This document shows positions 8,270 to 18,419 of a stretch of 64,000 bases of DNA, piece by piece. Position 1 is the first letter of the stretch. Each line of letters opens with the position of its first letter. The notes below the pieces were generated by a model, which had not been told where the DNA came from, did not search any database, and was given only the letters and a program-made list of their open reading frames with translations. A program made the position numbers and the translations under genes. Origin of the DNA: Methanobacteriota archaeon (GTDB lineage: Archaea > Halobacteriota > Methanomicrobia > Methanomicrobiales > Methanospirillaceae); contig JAKPPB010000063.1 of the NCBI GenBank assembly GCA_029547605.1, positions 62,001 to 126,000 on the forward strand, read 5' to 3'.

Positions 8270-8364
8270 TACATATTCCCAGACGAGAATTCTTCCGGTG
8301 CGGCACCATAATAGTATCACTTCCGACTGGAACGTATATCCCCCACTACTCCTACTTCTCTTTC
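8270..8364. promoter_or_regulatory. Divergent promoter region (DUF2284 / iron-sulfur flavoprotein)
   Basis: A 95-base divergent spacer. ACGTATATCC at 8331-8340 is a TATA-like box about 30 bases before the plus-strand ATG, implying a very short or absent leader. ACCATAATAGTATC at about 8306-8319 is AT-rich and may serve the minus strand. Confidence 0.4.
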
Positions 8365-9234
8365 ATGGAGCAGTCCGAAAAGAGTGTCCGGGACCCCTAT
8401 GTGGAGGCGCGCGGGACTGTGTATCATGTCGTCGTCCGTGAGGAGGATCTTTCCCGTTTTTATCCCGGGATGGTGCGGTATGTCATCGAGGCCAGGGCCG
8501 GGCAGGAGGTTCTCGCGCTCTCCAGGACAAACTCCTATGAATATTCACCCGACATGCCGTTCAGTGCCAGGCAGTTGGCAGAGGAGAGGGCCGCTTCATG
8601 GGAAGCGGAGTTGCGTGCAGATCCCGGTGCATTCCGCGAATCACATCCCGCACCTTCACTGCCTGCCGGGCGCGTCCAGGGGCGTGACGTCGTTATCATA
8701 CAGGGAAGCCCCCGCGCGGGAGGAAACAGCGCCATCCTTGCATCGTGGGCTGCCGAGTCTGCACGCCGTGAAGGGAGGAAAGTGGAAGTCATATACCCCC
8801 ACGACATGGACATCCATCCCTGCATTGGATGCTACCAGTGTTACAACACCGGGACGTGTGTCTTTCAGGACGATATGAATGGGATTATTGATGCAGTCGC
8901 AGTCTGCAGCCTGCTCGTCATCTGCTCTCCCGTCTATACCAACTCGGTCCCTGCAGGCCTGAAAGCCCTTCTTGACCGTTTTATGGCTCTGCATGCAGAA
9001 ATGACCCTTGGAGGTAACCTACCTCCGCGCAAGGGTCTGCTGATGGCCGTTGCCGGGCGCAAGGGCCATGAAAATTTCAAATGCGTGAAGGAAGTGATCA
9101 GGGCTTTCTTTTCGCTTCTTGGGATGACCCCCCTCCAACCCGTTCTCGTTGATGCAACAGACGTGATACATGATGTGACAAGGGTGGAAGGCCTAAAAGA
9201 TCGTGTTATGTCCGTGATAAGGGATAACCTTTGA
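8365..9234 (+). CDS. Iron-sulfur flavoprotein (Isf/FMN-reductase family) with extra N-terminal region
   Basis: 289 residues. From about residue 112 it is a flavodoxin-like NADPH-dependent FMN reductase fold (VVIIQGSPRAGGNSAILASW, phosphate-binding loop) with CIGCYQCYNTGTC, the compact Cys motif that binds a [4Fe-4S] cluster in Isf proteins. Such proteins take electrons from ferredoxin or reduce O2/H2O2 in methanogens. Residues 1-105 form an additional region (YHVVVREEDLSRFYPGMVRY, then a Glu/Arg-rich helix) that I do not recognise in the compact Isf family. Confidence 0.82.
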   Translation: MEQSEKSVRDPYVEARGTVYHVVVREEDLSRFYPGMVRYVIEARAGQEVLALSRTNSYEYSPDMPFSARQLAEERAASWEAELRADPGAFRESHPAPSLPAGRVQGRDVVIIQGSPRAGGNSAILASWAAESARREGRKVEVIYPHDMDIHPCIGCYQCYNTGTCVFQDDMNGIIDAVAVCSLLVICSPVYTNSVPAGLKALLDRFMALHAEMTLGGNLPPRKGLLMAVAGRKGHENFKCVKEVIRAFFSLLGMTPLQPVLVDATDVIHDVTRVEGLKDRVMSVIRDNL

Positions 9235-9255
9235 GAAAATACCGGGAGGGGTGGA

Positions 9256-9939
9256 TCAGAGATCGAGCGTCCGATCCCCTGACCTCCGTATGAGTTCAGG
9301 CCCCTCCCGGGAGGGATCGTTGACCGCCCTTGAGACAGGGTAGGAGTCGAGGATGTCATCAGGGCAGGGTGCGAGAATGGATGCACGGTCCCGTTCTGCG
9401 AGGGGGCCGGGTGTCAGCCAGCGTTCCTCGTTCTCGCGCATGAGGATGGCAGGCATCCGGTCGTGGAATCGCGCCACGAGGGAGTTTGGTTCCGTGGTGA
9501 TGATCGCAAACGTCCAAAGGGGGGGATTTCGCCCTCTCAGCACATCGTAGAGCCCTGCAAACGCAAGGAAACCCTGGTCCTTCCTGCAGATATAGTAGGG
9601 TGTTTTCTGGGGCCCGGACTTCTGCCACTCGTAAAAGCCGGTTGCAGGGACGATGCAGCGGTGCCGTGCAAGGGGCCCCCGAAAGGACGGGCGTTCGGAG
9701 AGCGAATCGGCCCGCGCATTGATCAGCGGGCGGGCACCTGTCAGGTCACGGGTCCAGGATGGCACCAGCCCCCATGTCATTGGCTGCGCGACCCGCTTTC
9801 CTGTTGGCGTGGTGAAGATGACTGGTACCTGCTGCGAAGGGGCGATATTGTAGCGCGGGGCAAGGTCAAGGGATGACTCGTCGACCCCGAACCGCTCGCC
9901 GAACCCTACAGTCAGCGTGATGGTGAACCTGCCGCACAT
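9256..9939 (-). CDS. SRAP domain protein (YedK/HMCES type)
   Basis: 227 residues, full length for the SRAP family. The protein starts MCGRFTIT, exposing Cys2 after Met removal; Asn74 (NARADS), Glu104 (GFYEWQK) and His159 (ARFHDRMPAIL) are all present. These residues make the thiazolidine DNA-protein crosslink at abasic sites in single-stranded DNA that shields them during replication. The start overlaps the end of the upstream HAD gene by 28 bases, so they are probably co-transcribed. Confidence 0.9.
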   Translation of the reverse strand: MCGRFTITLTVGFGERFGVDESSLDLAPRYNIAPSQQVPVIFTTPTGKRVAQPMTWGLVPSWTRDLTGARPLINARADSLSERPSFRGPLARHRCIVPATGFYEWQKSGPQKTPYYICRKDQGFLAFAGLYDVLRGRNPPLWTFAIITTEPNSLVARFHDRMPAILMRENEERWLTPGPLAERDRASILAPCPDDILDSYPVSRAVNDPSREGPELIRRSGDRTLDL

Positions 9940-10649
9940 GGTGATCTCCTGACTTTCCCTTCAACTTCGAGGCCAGATAAGAGAGGAAGCAGCTGGGCGA
10001 AACCGTCTATGGTGAAATCTGCACCCCCATCCGTCCCTGGCAACGAGAAACGGTCGCCGTAACGGGCATATACGGTTGTCATTCCAAGTTTCTTTCCCGG
10101 CGCGATATCCCTTCTCGGGCTGTCTCCGACGATCATGGCATCACCCGGCGTGGTATTTATCATCTGGAGGGCATAAAGGAATGGCACGGGGTCAGGCTTC
10201 TTCTGCCATGTCATGTCGTAAGTGATGATATGGTCAAAAAACCCACGCACGCCGGCCCTTTCAAGTCTGGGGATCGCGTCGTTCCTGTGGGCATCGGTGA
10301 CAAGAGCAAGGGGGTAATCCCTTTCGACGAGGCGCTCCAGTGTCTCACGGACTCCCGGGTAGGGCTCGATATTCGAGAGCTTCACCTCGCGGTACATGGT
10401 GTCGCATACCCCAAAGAGGGAATCCGAGTATACTCCTTCATCGACAAGGAAGTCCAGGATATTCCCAGGGTCCTCGAATCCCCTTGTCCGCCGTAAGAAA
10501 TACGAGAAGAGCAGATCGGCATCTCCCACTCCTGTCTTCTCAACGATCGCACGGCACGCCGCACGTTTTGCGCCGACAAGATCAAAGAGGGTGTTGTCCA
10601 TATCTATGAGCAGTGCCCTGACAGGACGGGGTGTATGCATTCCTTTCAC
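9912..10649 (-). CDS. HAD-superfamily phosphatase
   Basis: 245 residues. LLIDMDNTLFDLVGAKRAAC is motif I (nucleophile and general acid Asp pair), ALVTDAHRND motif II, KKPDPVPF motif III Lys and MIVGDSPRRDI motif IV. The helical cap between motifs I and II resembles pyrimidine-nucleotidase/phosphoglycolate-phosphatase-type HADs. The natural substrate cannot be told from sequence. GTG 10649 and ATG 10640 are both plausible; neither has a convincing ribosome site. Confidence 0.82.
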   Translation of the reverse strand: MKGMHTPRPVRALLIDMDNTLFDLVGAKRAACRAIVEKTGVGDADLLFSYFLRRTRGFEDPGNILDFLVDEGVYSDSLFGVCDTMYREVKLSNIEPYPGVRETLERLVERDYPLALVTDAHRNDAIPRLERAGVRGFFDHIITYDMTWQKKPDPVPFLYALQMINTTPGDAMIVGDSPRRDIAPGKKLGMTTVYARYGDRFSLPGTDGGADFTIDGFAQLLPLLSGLEVEGKVRRSPCAAGSPSR

Positions 10650-10938
10650 TGATTAAAGAGGTCTCTTTTGTGCCTTATGGAAGTATTGTTTGGCATCATG
10701 CGAAACAAGCCGATAGGAAAATCACCTGGACCTGGGAGCAGTCCTTTCATGAATGCCAGAAAATTCCGTGGAAATCTTCTTTCTAAGCGACCAGCCTGTC
10801 ATCAACCCGGCCCCCCCCACAGCAGGCGTTCAGCATGCCATCCACCCCATCCCATGCGTTCTTTTGGGACCCAGGTTTCTCCTTGTGTCCTTTTCCCTAG
10901 GCGCAAGGATACACAAAATATAAGAGAGAGGGATCGTA
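10650..10938. other. Intergenic region, divergent promoters
   Basis: 289 bases between the HAD gene and the split-barrel gene. An AT-rich AAAATATAAG at 10914-10923 is the likely plus-strand TATA-like box, placing the 10939 start at or near the transcript end. No gene, RNA or repeat is recognised in the rest. Confidence 0.35.
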
Positions 10939-11433
10939 ATGCTGAATGCGGTAGTTATGGAGATAGTGAAGATCCCCCGGATGGATAAGAAGGAGTATGA
11001 CTCCCTGATTGAAAAGGGCTATATCTGCCGGATTGCCTTCCAGGGGGAGAAGTATCCTTATATTGCACCTTTCCTCTACGTCTTTGACGGAAAATTCCTC
11101 TATTTCCTCTCCACAAAGTATGGAAAGAAGCTCGAGTACTTCAGGAAAAGCCCGTACGTCGCGGTGGAAGTGGAGAAATACACCCGGGACCTCTCCAGTT
11201 ATACTTTCGTCAGTATGCAGGGGTACCTCGAGGAGGTGACCGACTCGATCGAGAAGAAGCTGATCCGCCAGGAGTTCGTTGATCTGATCAAGGAAAGGCA
11301 CCTCTCCCCGAACATCCTCGCAGCCCTCGGGCACTCTCCCCAGGATCCCCCCGAGGCAATTGCCAGGGAGGAGAGATCCCTCGTCTGGAAACTGACAGGG
11401 GTAATGGACATGGTGGCCCTGAAGAACCTCTGA
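10939..11433 (+). CDS. Pyridoxamine 5'-phosphate oxidase-like flavin-binding split-barrel protein
   Basis: 164 residues. IPRMDKKEYDSLIEKGYICR, IAFQGEKYPYIAPFLYVFDG and FLSTKYGKKLEYFRKSPYV match the FMN- or F420-binding split barrel of the PNPOx-like superfamily. Members reduce small molecules or bind flavin/heme; the substrate here is unknown. ATG at 10939 has an AGAGAGAGGGAT ribosome site; ATG at 10960 is a possible later start. It converges on the DUF255 gene. Confidence 0.75.
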   Translation: MLNAVVMEIVKIPRMDKKEYDSLIEKGYICRIAFQGEKYPYIAPFLYVFDGKFLYFLSTKYGKKLEYFRKSPYVAVEVEKYTRDLSSYTFVSMQGYLEEVTDSIEKKLIRQEFVDLIKERHLSPNILAALGHSPQDPPEAIAREERSLVWKLTGVMDMVALKNL

Positions 11434-11481
11434 TCACTCAATTTTTCCGGAAAGGATGCACCTCTGATATCCCAAGACTTT

Positions 11482-13602
11482 TCATGCGACCCGCGCCGAG
11501 AGGTCCTCCACAGAGGACACAGGTGGTGCGCACGAATTCCTCGTGCAGACATGGGCGACTGCTGCTTCTCCTGCAAAGCGATGCAGGGCGAGTAAAGGGG
11601 CGAGTCGGAAGAAGAGCTCTTCATGCTTCCCGTGCTCCAGTGAAACGGGGATTGTGAAGGGCAGGTAATTGCGGTCAAGAAACTCATTCATCGCGAGGAA
11701 GGTGGGATCAGTGCCCTTTCCTGTCACCACCACCCGAGTTGCAGGGCCCAGAGAGAGGGTGAACCCAGCCATGAATAATCCGCATGATGCAGGACCATTC
11801 TCAACCAGGGGTGAGTAGAGACGTGAGAGGGCGTCGGCACGCCGGCTGTACTTCTCTTCTCCGGTAAGGAGCCCCAGTCGCACGAGGTTGTAGAACGAGA
11901 CAGAGTTCGGGGAAGGGATCGCCCCGTCGGAGAACTCCTTCCTTCTTGCGAAGAGGTCTGTCGCGCTCACCTGGGAAGTGAAGTATCCGCCTGACCTTTT
12001 ATCCCAGAAATGGGAATCTTGGTAGTCCTCAAGCAGAAGGGCCGATTCAAGGTGCCGTGGATCCCTGGTCGCCACAGACAGTTCGAGCAGTCCCCAGACC
12101 ATTGCCGCGTAGTCGGCCGAGAGACCAGGTATTCCTGCAGAGCCATCCCTGAACCGGTGGTAGAGGCCTCCATCGTCCATGCGCATCCGCGAAAGGATAA
12201 AAGAAGCAGCCTTTTCGGCTGCATCGAGGTATACCCTCCTGCCAGATGCTCTCCCGGCCATGGCAAGCGCAGCAATCGCGAGCCCGTTCCAGTCGGCGAG
12301 GATCTTATCGTCGCAAAAAGGCCGTGTTCGCATCTCACGGGCCCCGAGCAGAGTGGCCTTCACCCTCTCAATACGCGCTCTGACTTCACGGGGAGAAAGA
12401 GAGAGGATCCTTGCCACCTCATTTTCGGAATGGGTGCGGTGGAGGACGTTCTCCCCTGTATGCAGGCCGGTGTGCGGGTCGGGATAATTTCCGGTCCGGC
12501 TGACAGGGAAGACCAGAAATGCGACCCGCGCGTCTTCAGCGTCAAGGAGGGACGCAATCTCGTCACGTTTCCAGAGGTAATATTTCCCTTCCACGCCCTC
12601 GCTGTCGGCGTCCTCTGCCGATAAGAACCCTCCACCCGGGGACATAAGCCTGGAGCAGACATAGTCCAGGCAACCGGATGCGACCTCCCAATACTCCTGG
12701 TTCCCAGTCGCGAGCCATGCCTCGGTGAAGGCGATCGCAGCCAGGGCCTGGTCATAGAGCATCTTCTCGAAGTGCGGGACCAGCCACCTCGCATCGGTCG
12801 AGTACCGGTGAAATCCGCCTCCGAGGTGGTCGTAAATGCCTCCCCTTGCCATGGATAGGAGGGTCTTTTCGGTCATGCCGAGGGCTTTGCCGTTGCCGGT
12901 CCACTTCCAGTAACGGAGGAGGAAGAGGTGGAGGTGAGGCATCGGGAACTTCGGCGCAGGACCGAATCCGCCGTTCAGGCTGTCGTACTTGAGGAGAAGG
13001 TCCTGGAACAGCCGGTCAGCTGCGTCCTTTCTCACCCTTCCCCCGGGTCTCGTCTTGCGATTGTCAGCGATCGCGCGTGCGAGGTGTCCGGCAGACTCAA
13101 GCGCCTTTTCCTGATTCTCTTTCCAGAACTCTGCGAGCCTTGGGAGGACCTCCAATAGTCCAGGCATCCCCATCCTGTTCTCTTTCGGGAGATAGGTGAC
13201 CGCAAAAAACGGGTGGAGATCCGGGGTGAGAATGAGATTGAGGGGCCAGCCGCCCGAGCCCGTAAGGGCGATCGCGGCATCCATGTAGAGCTGGTCGATA
13301 TCCGGGCGCTCTTCGCGGTCCACCTTGATGCAGATAAAATGGGCATTAAGGATTTTGGCGACGTCGCGGTCGGAGAAAGACTCTTTCTCCATGACATGGC
13401 ACCAGTGGCAGGTAGAGTACCCGATAGACAGAAAGATCGGCTTTCCTTCGGCCCGCGCTTTAAAAAACGCCTCCTCGCCCCATGGATACCAGTCAACAGG
13501 GTTATGCGCGTGCTGTTGCAGGTAAGGTGACACCTCGTGAATCAGCCGGTTTGTCGGATTCGGTGATCCCTTCTCTCCGGGGCCTGGATCAGTCACTGGC
13601 AC
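11482..13602 (-). CDS. DUF255 thioredoxin-like / six-hairpin glycosidase-like protein (YyaL/SPATA20 family)
   Basis: 706 residues, full length. The N-terminal thioredoxin-fold domain has [20 protein letters not shown], the Cys-x-x-Cys motif [14 protein letters not shown] and [14 protein letters not shown]. From about residue 180 an alpha/alpha-toroid region follows ([35 protein letters not shown]). The biochemical role of this widespread family is not known. GTG 13602 is preceded by CAGGGAG. It is divergent from mutS. Confidence 0.88.
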   Translation of the reverse strand: MPVTDPGPGEKGSPNPTNRLIHEVSPYLQQHAHNPVDWYPWGEEAFFKARAEGKPIFLSIGYSTCHWCHVMEKESFSDRDVAKILNAHFICIKVDREERPDIDQLYMDAAIALTGSGGWPLNLILTPDLHPFFAVTYLPKENRMGMPGLLEVLPRLAEFWKENQEKALESAGHLARAIADNRKTRPGGRVRKDAADRLFQDLLLKYDSLNGGFGPAPKFPMPHLHLFLLRYWKWTGNGKALGMTEKTLLSMARGGIYDHLGGGFHRYSTDARWLVPHFEKMLYDQALAAIAFTEAWLATGNQEYWEVASGCLDYVCSRLMSPGGGFLSAEDADSEGVEGKYYLWKRDEIASLLDAEDARVAFLVFPVSRTGNYPDPHTGLHTGENVLHRTHSENEVARILSLSPREVRARIERVKATLLGAREMRTRPFCDDKILADWNGLAIAALAMAGRASGRRVYLDAAEKAASFILSRMRMDDGGLYHRFRDGSAGIPGLSADYAAMVWGLLELSVATRDPRHLESALLLEDYQDSHFWDKRSGGYFTSQVSATDLFARRKEFSDGAIPSPNSVSFYNLVRLGLLTGEEKYSRRADALSRLYSPLVENGPASCGLFMAGFTLSLGPATRVVVTGKGTDPTFLAMNEFLDRNYLPFTIPVSLEHGKHEELFFRLAPLLALHRFAGEAAVAHVCTRNSCAPPVSSVEDLSARVA

Positions 13603-13843
13603 CGCTCCCTGGACTCAAGGACTCCATAAATTCGCTCTTCACCCGATGGATCCCTCGAAATTGTATGGAATGCACGAAAGAGGGAGAATGTGTGGCAGGG
13701 AAATACACGATCCACACGGGAGAATATGGAAAAGTGGACATTTGAATATTCGCACCGGGGTATCAAGGGGGATGAGACAGTCACATTCGCTAAAGCCCCG
13801 CGATCGTTACACATAACTCTCACCATGCACGAGAATATGTGTG
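13603..13843. other. Divergent intergenic region (DUF255 / mutS)
   Basis: 241 bases. TTTGAATATTCGC (about 13741-13753) is the most TATA-like stretch for mutS. No structured RNA or repeat was identified. Short open frames here do not look coding. Confidence 0.3.
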
Positions 13844-16510
13844 ATGGAAAAGGGTTCGCGGCCCAGGGAGCCAGGGGCGGAGATCCGTCTTCCCCCTGCC
13901 ATGGCCCAGTACCAGGAGATCAAGTCTAAATATCCTGATGCGATTCTTCTTTTTCATATCGGAGATTTTTACGAGACATTCAACGAGGATGCAGAGACCG
14001 TCTCCAGGGAGCTTGACATAGTCCTCACTTCCCGTTCCAGGGACCGCAGCGGAAACCGGATTCCTCTCGCGGGAGTGCCATGCCATGCGGTTGAAGGATA
14101 CATTGCAAGGCTGATCGCAAAAGGCTACAAAGTCGCGGTCTGCGACCAGGTGGAAGATGCACGGGCCGCAAAGGGGGTTGTAAAGAGGGAGGTGGTCCGT
14201 GTTGTGACTCCTGGCATGGTGATGGACGAGACACTCATCCCCTCTCCGGATGCCCACTACCTCCTCGCCATCTCTCCTGATGCAAAGAAAGGACAGGCGG
14301 GACTTGCGTTCCTCGACATCACCACCGGCGAGTTCTCGGTGGTGAATGTCGCGCTTGAACACGGGTATTCCGCGCTCCTTGGGGAGATCGCGAGGAATGC
14401 CCCTGCAGAGTGCCTGCTGCCAGACGATGCTCCCCCTGAGCTTGCAGAGTTTCTCTCGAGGAACGGCCTTGTGGTGAGCCGCGCAGCAGCAGGTACGTTC
14501 TTGCCGGAGAAGGGAAGAGACGCACTCTGCAGGCATTTTGGTGTCGCGAGCCTCGAAGGATTCGGAATTGCACGGAATTCTCCCGAAGAGCAGGCGGCTG
14601 GGGCGGCACTCCTCTATGCACAGGAGACACAGCGGTCGGAACTCGCGCAGATCAGCACCCTCTCGGTGCGGAATTCGGGCGAGTCCTGCCTCCTGGACGC
14701 GGTAACCCTGCGGAACCTTGAGATCGTGCAGGGGATCAGGGGAAGGGGGAAGGAGGGAACACTCCTCTCTGTCCTCGACCGGACCGCCACACCGATGGGT
14801 GGCCGGCTCCTCCGGCAATGGCTCTGCGAGCCCCTGGTGAATGTCACTGCCATCAACGCCCGCCTTGACGGCGTCGAATACTTCGTCAGGAATACGGCGA
14901 CCAGGATGGAAGCTTCCCGTGCACTCCGCCGCTGCGCAGATCTCGGCCGGATTGCAGGGAGGATAGCCTTTGGAAACGCGACCCCAAGAGACTTGAAAAG
15001 CCTCGAGCGGTCACTTGCCGCTATCCCGCAACTGAAAACGATCCTGGGATGTGGACAGGGATCGGATGTCCCCGCATTTATTCGTGATGCCTGTGGCATG
15101 CTCTCCGATCTCTCCTGGGTTGGGGAGACCATCGGAGCCGCGATTGTGGACGATCCCCCTGCGGCGGTGCGGAATGGCGGCGTGATCCGCGACGGTTTTT
15201 CGCCGGAACTGGATTCGCTCAGGCGGATCTCGACATCAGGGAGAGAGTGGATCCTGGAACTCCAGCAGCGGGAGCGGGAGAGAACGGGGATCAAATCGCT
15301 CAAGGTTGCCTATAACTCGGTCTTTGGCTACTACATCGAAGTGACCCGTCCCAATCTTTCCCTTGTCCCGCCCGAGTACCAGCGCAAGCAGACCACCTCC
15401 ACCGGTGAGCGCTTCACCATCCCGGAGTTGAAGGAGAAGGAGGCGGTCATCTCGTCTGCGGAAGAGCGCCAGCTGTCACTTGAACAGGAGGTCTATTCAG
15501 GTCTCCTGGAACGACTGAACGAGGCGGTTCCCCTGATAAAGGAGATCTCCCGGGGAATTGCGCTCCTTGATGTGGCGGTCTCGCTTGCGGAGGCGGCAGA
15601 GTCGGGACATTACTGCAGGCCGGTAATAGACGAGTCCACGCATCTCCTGGTGCGGGAAGGCCGCCACCCCGTGGTCGAAGTGGGGATGCCCGGGAAGTTT
15701 GTCCCAAACGATCTGGAACTCTCGAGCGAGAGAGACCAGATCCTCATCGTTACGGGAGCAAACATGGCAGGCAAGTCGACCTACATGAGGGCAGCGGCCC
15801 TCGTTGCAATCATGGCACAGGCCGGAAGCTTCGTCCCTGCTGCATACGCCCGAGTCGGCGTGGTGGACCGAGTCTTTACGCGGGTGGGGGCATTCGACGA
15901 CCTCGCGAGCGGGCAGAGCACATTCCTCGTCGAGATGATCGAGCTTGCAAACATCCTCAACAACGTGACTGTGAGAAGCCTGGTGATCCTCGATGAGATT
16001 GGGAGGGGGACAAGCACGCTTGACGGACTCTCCATCGCAAGAGCGGTTTTGGAGTTCCTGCACGGTAAAAAGTCCCGGGGACCACGGACCCTCTTTGCCA
16101 CGCATTTCCATGAACTCGTCACCTTCGAAGGGGAGTTTTCACGCGTGAAGAACTTCCACTTCGCGGCAAAGGACACCGGAAAAGAGGTCGTCTTCCTCCG
16201 GAAGATCATCCCCGGCGCGACCGACAAGAGTTACGGGATTCACGTCGCGACGCTTGCCGGGGTTCCACGCAGGGTTACTGACCGGGCTCGGGAGATCCTT
16301 GAAGAGATTTCCGATGCCAAAAACCCATCGACAGGTGAGAGAGTGAAGCGGTATACCCAGATGCTCCTGCCGGATATCCCCGCGGTGGACGCGCCGTCTC
16401 ACCCCGTCATCGAGATGCTGAAGAACTTGAACCTTGATGATATGACCCCGCTCTCGGGCCTCTCACTCCTATATGACCTCCAGAAGAGGGCACGGGATGG
16501 GGAGCGGTGA
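13844..16510 (+). CDS. mutS: DNA mismatch repair protein MutS
   Basis: About 888 residues, bacterial MutS1 length. The mismatch-contact motif GDFYETF lies near residue 45, the clamp/lever region follows, and the ATPase has Walker A GANMAGKST at about 638 and DEIGRGTSTLDG near 717, with FATHFHEL after it. It recognises mispairs and recruits MutL. GTG at 13841 is immediately upstream in frame; ATG 13844 is preferred. Three bases separate it from mutL, so they form one operon. MutS/MutL occur patchily in archaea and are usually explained by ancient transfer from bacteria. Confidence 0.95.
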   Translation: MEKGSRPREPGAEIRLPPAMAQYQEIKSKYPDAILLFHIGDFYETFNEDAETVSRELDIVLTSRSRDRSGNRIPLAGVPCHAVEGYIARLIAKGYKVAVCDQVEDARAAKGVVKREVVRVVTPGMVMDETLIPSPDAHYLLAISPDAKKGQAGLAFLDITTGEFSVVNVALEHGYSALLGEIARNAPAECLLPDDAPPELAEFLSRNGLVVSRAAAGTFLPEKGRDALCRHFGVASLEGFGIARNSPEEQAAGAALLYAQETQRSELAQISTLSVRNSGESCLLDAVTLRNLEIVQGIRGRGKEGTLLSVLDRTATPMGGRLLRQWLCEPLVNVTAINARLDGVEYFVRNTATRMEASRALRRCADLGRIAGRIAFGNATPRDLKSLERSLAAIPQLKTILGCGQGSDVPAFIRDACGMLSDLSWVGETIGAAIVDDPPAAVRNGGVIRDGFSPELDSLRRISTSGREWILELQQRERERTGIKSLKVAYNSVFGYYIEVTRPNLSLVPPEYQRKQTTSTGERFTIPELKEKEAVISSAEERQLSLEQEVYSGLLERLNEAVPLIKEISRGIALLDVAVSLAEAAESGHYCRPVIDESTHLLVREGRHPVVEVGMPGKFVPNDLELSSERDQILIVTGANMAGKSTYMRAAALVAIMAQAGSFVPAAYARVGVVDRVFTRVGAFDDLASGQSTFLVEMIELANILNNVTVRSLVILDEIGRGTSTLDGLSIARAVLEFLHGKKSRGPRTLFATHFHELVTFEGEFSRVKNFHFAAKDTGKEVVFLRKIIPGATDKSYGIHVATLAGVPRRVTDRAREILEEISDAKNPSTGERVKRYTQMLLPDIPAVDAPSHPVIEMLKNLNLDDMTPLSGLSLLYDLQKRARDGER

Positions 16511-16513
16511 AGG

Positions 16514-18307
16514 ATGGAGACCAGGAGAGAAGCAGGAGAGATCCAGTTGCTCGACCAGCAGACCGTGGCCCGGATCGCCGCGGGAGAGGTGGTCGAACGA
16601 CCTGCGTCGGTAGTAAAGGAGCTGGTGGAGAACGCACTCGATGCGGGAGCGACACGCGTGGAAGTGGAGATCACCTCGCGAAAAGGGACCATCACCGGGA
16701 TCAGGGTCACTGATAATGGTTCGGGAATGACCCCGGAAGACGCAGATCTCGCCTGTGTCAGGCATGCCACGAGTAAGATCCGAACTCTTTCTGACCTCTC
16801 GCGGGTACAATCGCTTGGGTTCCGCGGTGAGGCACTCGCAAGCATTGCTGCGGTCTCGAGGCTCTCCCTTACCACCAGAAAAGCGGGCAGCTCCCTCTCG
16901 GGTATCCGGATTGTAAACGAGGGAGGAGAGGTGATCGAGCGGGCTGAATGCGGGTCTCCTGAAGGGACGACGGTCGAAGTGGAGGAGATCTTCTTCAATA
17001 CCCCTGCACGGAGAAAATTCCTGCGCTCTCTCCCGGCAGAGATGGCATATATCACAGGCATATTGGAGCGGATTATCCTCTCCCGACCGGACGTCGCGTT
17101 CCGCGTCTTCCATAACCGGAAGCTGCTGATGTCCGGGCCTGGTGGATCTGTCCAGGACGCAGCCCTCCACCTCTTCGGTGCCGGGGTAGGAAGCGCCCTG
17201 ATCCCACTTGGCTACGAGGGGGCATTCATCAGGGTGGAGGGAGTGATCTCGCAACCCTCGCTCTCAAGGCAGAACCCCTACCAGGTCTTTCTCAGCATCA
17301 ACAGGCGGCCGGTACAGTCAAGGGCGCTCTCACTTGCGGTGAAAGAGGGGTACGGCACCCTTCTCCCGGGAGACAGGTTCCCTGTGGCAATCCTCGACAT
17401 CACGATCGACCCGCACCTTGTCGATGTGAACGTCCATCCAACCAAGAGGGAGGTCCGCCTGAGCAGGGAAGGAGAGGTGAAGAGGGAGATATCCCTGGCC
17501 GTGGAGGCAGCGCTCCATGACATGGATCTCACGTTCGATGCCCTGGAACCCGGAAAAGCCTCAACACAGGCAACTATCTCCCCCGCCGTTTGTTCATCGG
17601 CCTATCATATCGATGAACCTGCCCAGGCCACGGTTGCAGAACCGGGGAGATCAATCCATGCAGATACCGATCGACGCCTCCGCCAGACCGAGCTTGGTCT
17701 CTCTGCGGGGAAAGCAGGAGAGACACCTGTCCCTGATCTCGAAGTCCTCGGGACGCTTGACAATACCTATATCCTCGCCTGTCCAAGGGGTGGCGAAGAC
17801 CTCATCCTGATCGATCAGCACGCAGCGCACGAGCGGATCCTGTATGAACAGGTCCTGAAAGCAGGGGAAAGAGAGCCCGAGTGCCAGGAGCTGATCGTCC
17901 CCGTCCCATTGCACCTTTCCCCTCGCGAGGCTGCGATCCTGCCGGCGCTCTTCCCAACCCTTGAAGAGATCGGGTTCTCAATTGAGGACTTTGGAAGAGG
18001 AACGTATGCCGTCCGTGCGATACCTGTTGTTCTGGGAAAGCAGGTCGGGCAGGAAGGGGTCAGGGAAGTTGTAGCAGCCCTCCTCTCCGGGGACGTGCGC
18101 CAGGAGTCATCCGAGAAGGACCGGATCCTCAAAGTAATCGCATGCAGGGGTGCAATCAAGGGAGGGACTCCCCTGACTCTGGAGCAGTGCAGGTCACTGA
18201 TATGGCAGTTACGCCGGACTGAACATCCCTTCAGCTGTCCTCATGGCAGGCCGACGATGGTCACCTTCAAAAAAAGAGATCTTGACGGCCTTTTTTACAG
18301 AACCTGA
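16514..18307 (+). CDS. mutL: DNA mismatch repair protein MutL with endonuclease motif
   Basis: 597 residues. The GHKL ATPase shows IAAGEVVERPASVVKELVEN, DNGSGM and SLGFRGEALASI. At about residue 434 DQHAAHERILYE matches the DQHA(X)2E(X)4E nicking motif, with ACRGAIKGGTPL and CPHGRP near the C-terminus completing the metal site. This MutL should therefore nick DNA itself, as in organisms without MutH. The central linker (about 340-410) is variable. Confidence 0.95.
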   Translation: METRREAGEIQLLDQQTVARIAAGEVVERPASVVKELVENALDAGATRVEVEITSRKGTITGIRVTDNGSGMTPEDADLACVRHATSKIRTLSDLSRVQSLGFRGEALASIAAVSRLSLTTRKAGSSLSGIRIVNEGGEVIERAECGSPEGTTVEVEEIFFNTPARRKFLRSLPAEMAYITGILERIILSRPDVAFRVFHNRKLLMSGPGGSVQDAALHLFGAGVGSALIPLGYEGAFIRVEGVISQPSLSRQNPYQVFLSINRRPVQSRALSLAVKEGYGTLLPGDRFPVAILDITIDPHLVDVNVHPTKREVRLSREGEVKREISLAVEAALHDMDLTFDALEPGKASTQATISPAVCSSAYHIDEPAQATVAEPGRSIHADTDRRLRQTELGLSAGKAGETPVPDLEVLGTLDNTYILACPRGGEDLILIDQHAAHERILYEQVLKAGEREPECQELIVPVPLHLSPREAAILPALFPTLEEIGFSIEDFGRGTYAVRAIPVVLGKQVGQEGVREVVAALLSGDVRQESSEKDRILKVIACRGAIKGGTPLTLEQCRSLIWQLRRTEHPFSCPHGRPTMVTFKKRDLDGLFYRT

Positions 18308-18419
18308 ATAAAAATTCACGAAATTTTCATTGGTTGAGAGGAAAGCATATAGGTGAAGGGGTCTGATACTAGTGCGAACATGTTCCGCTGTGCGCCGCCA
18401 CGCCACACGGAGGACAATC

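Noticed and set aside
13482-13745. Plus-strand open frame of 87 codons between the DUF255 gene and mutS
   Set aside because: Half of it is antisense to the well-supported DUF255 gene and the rest has no motif or ribosome site.
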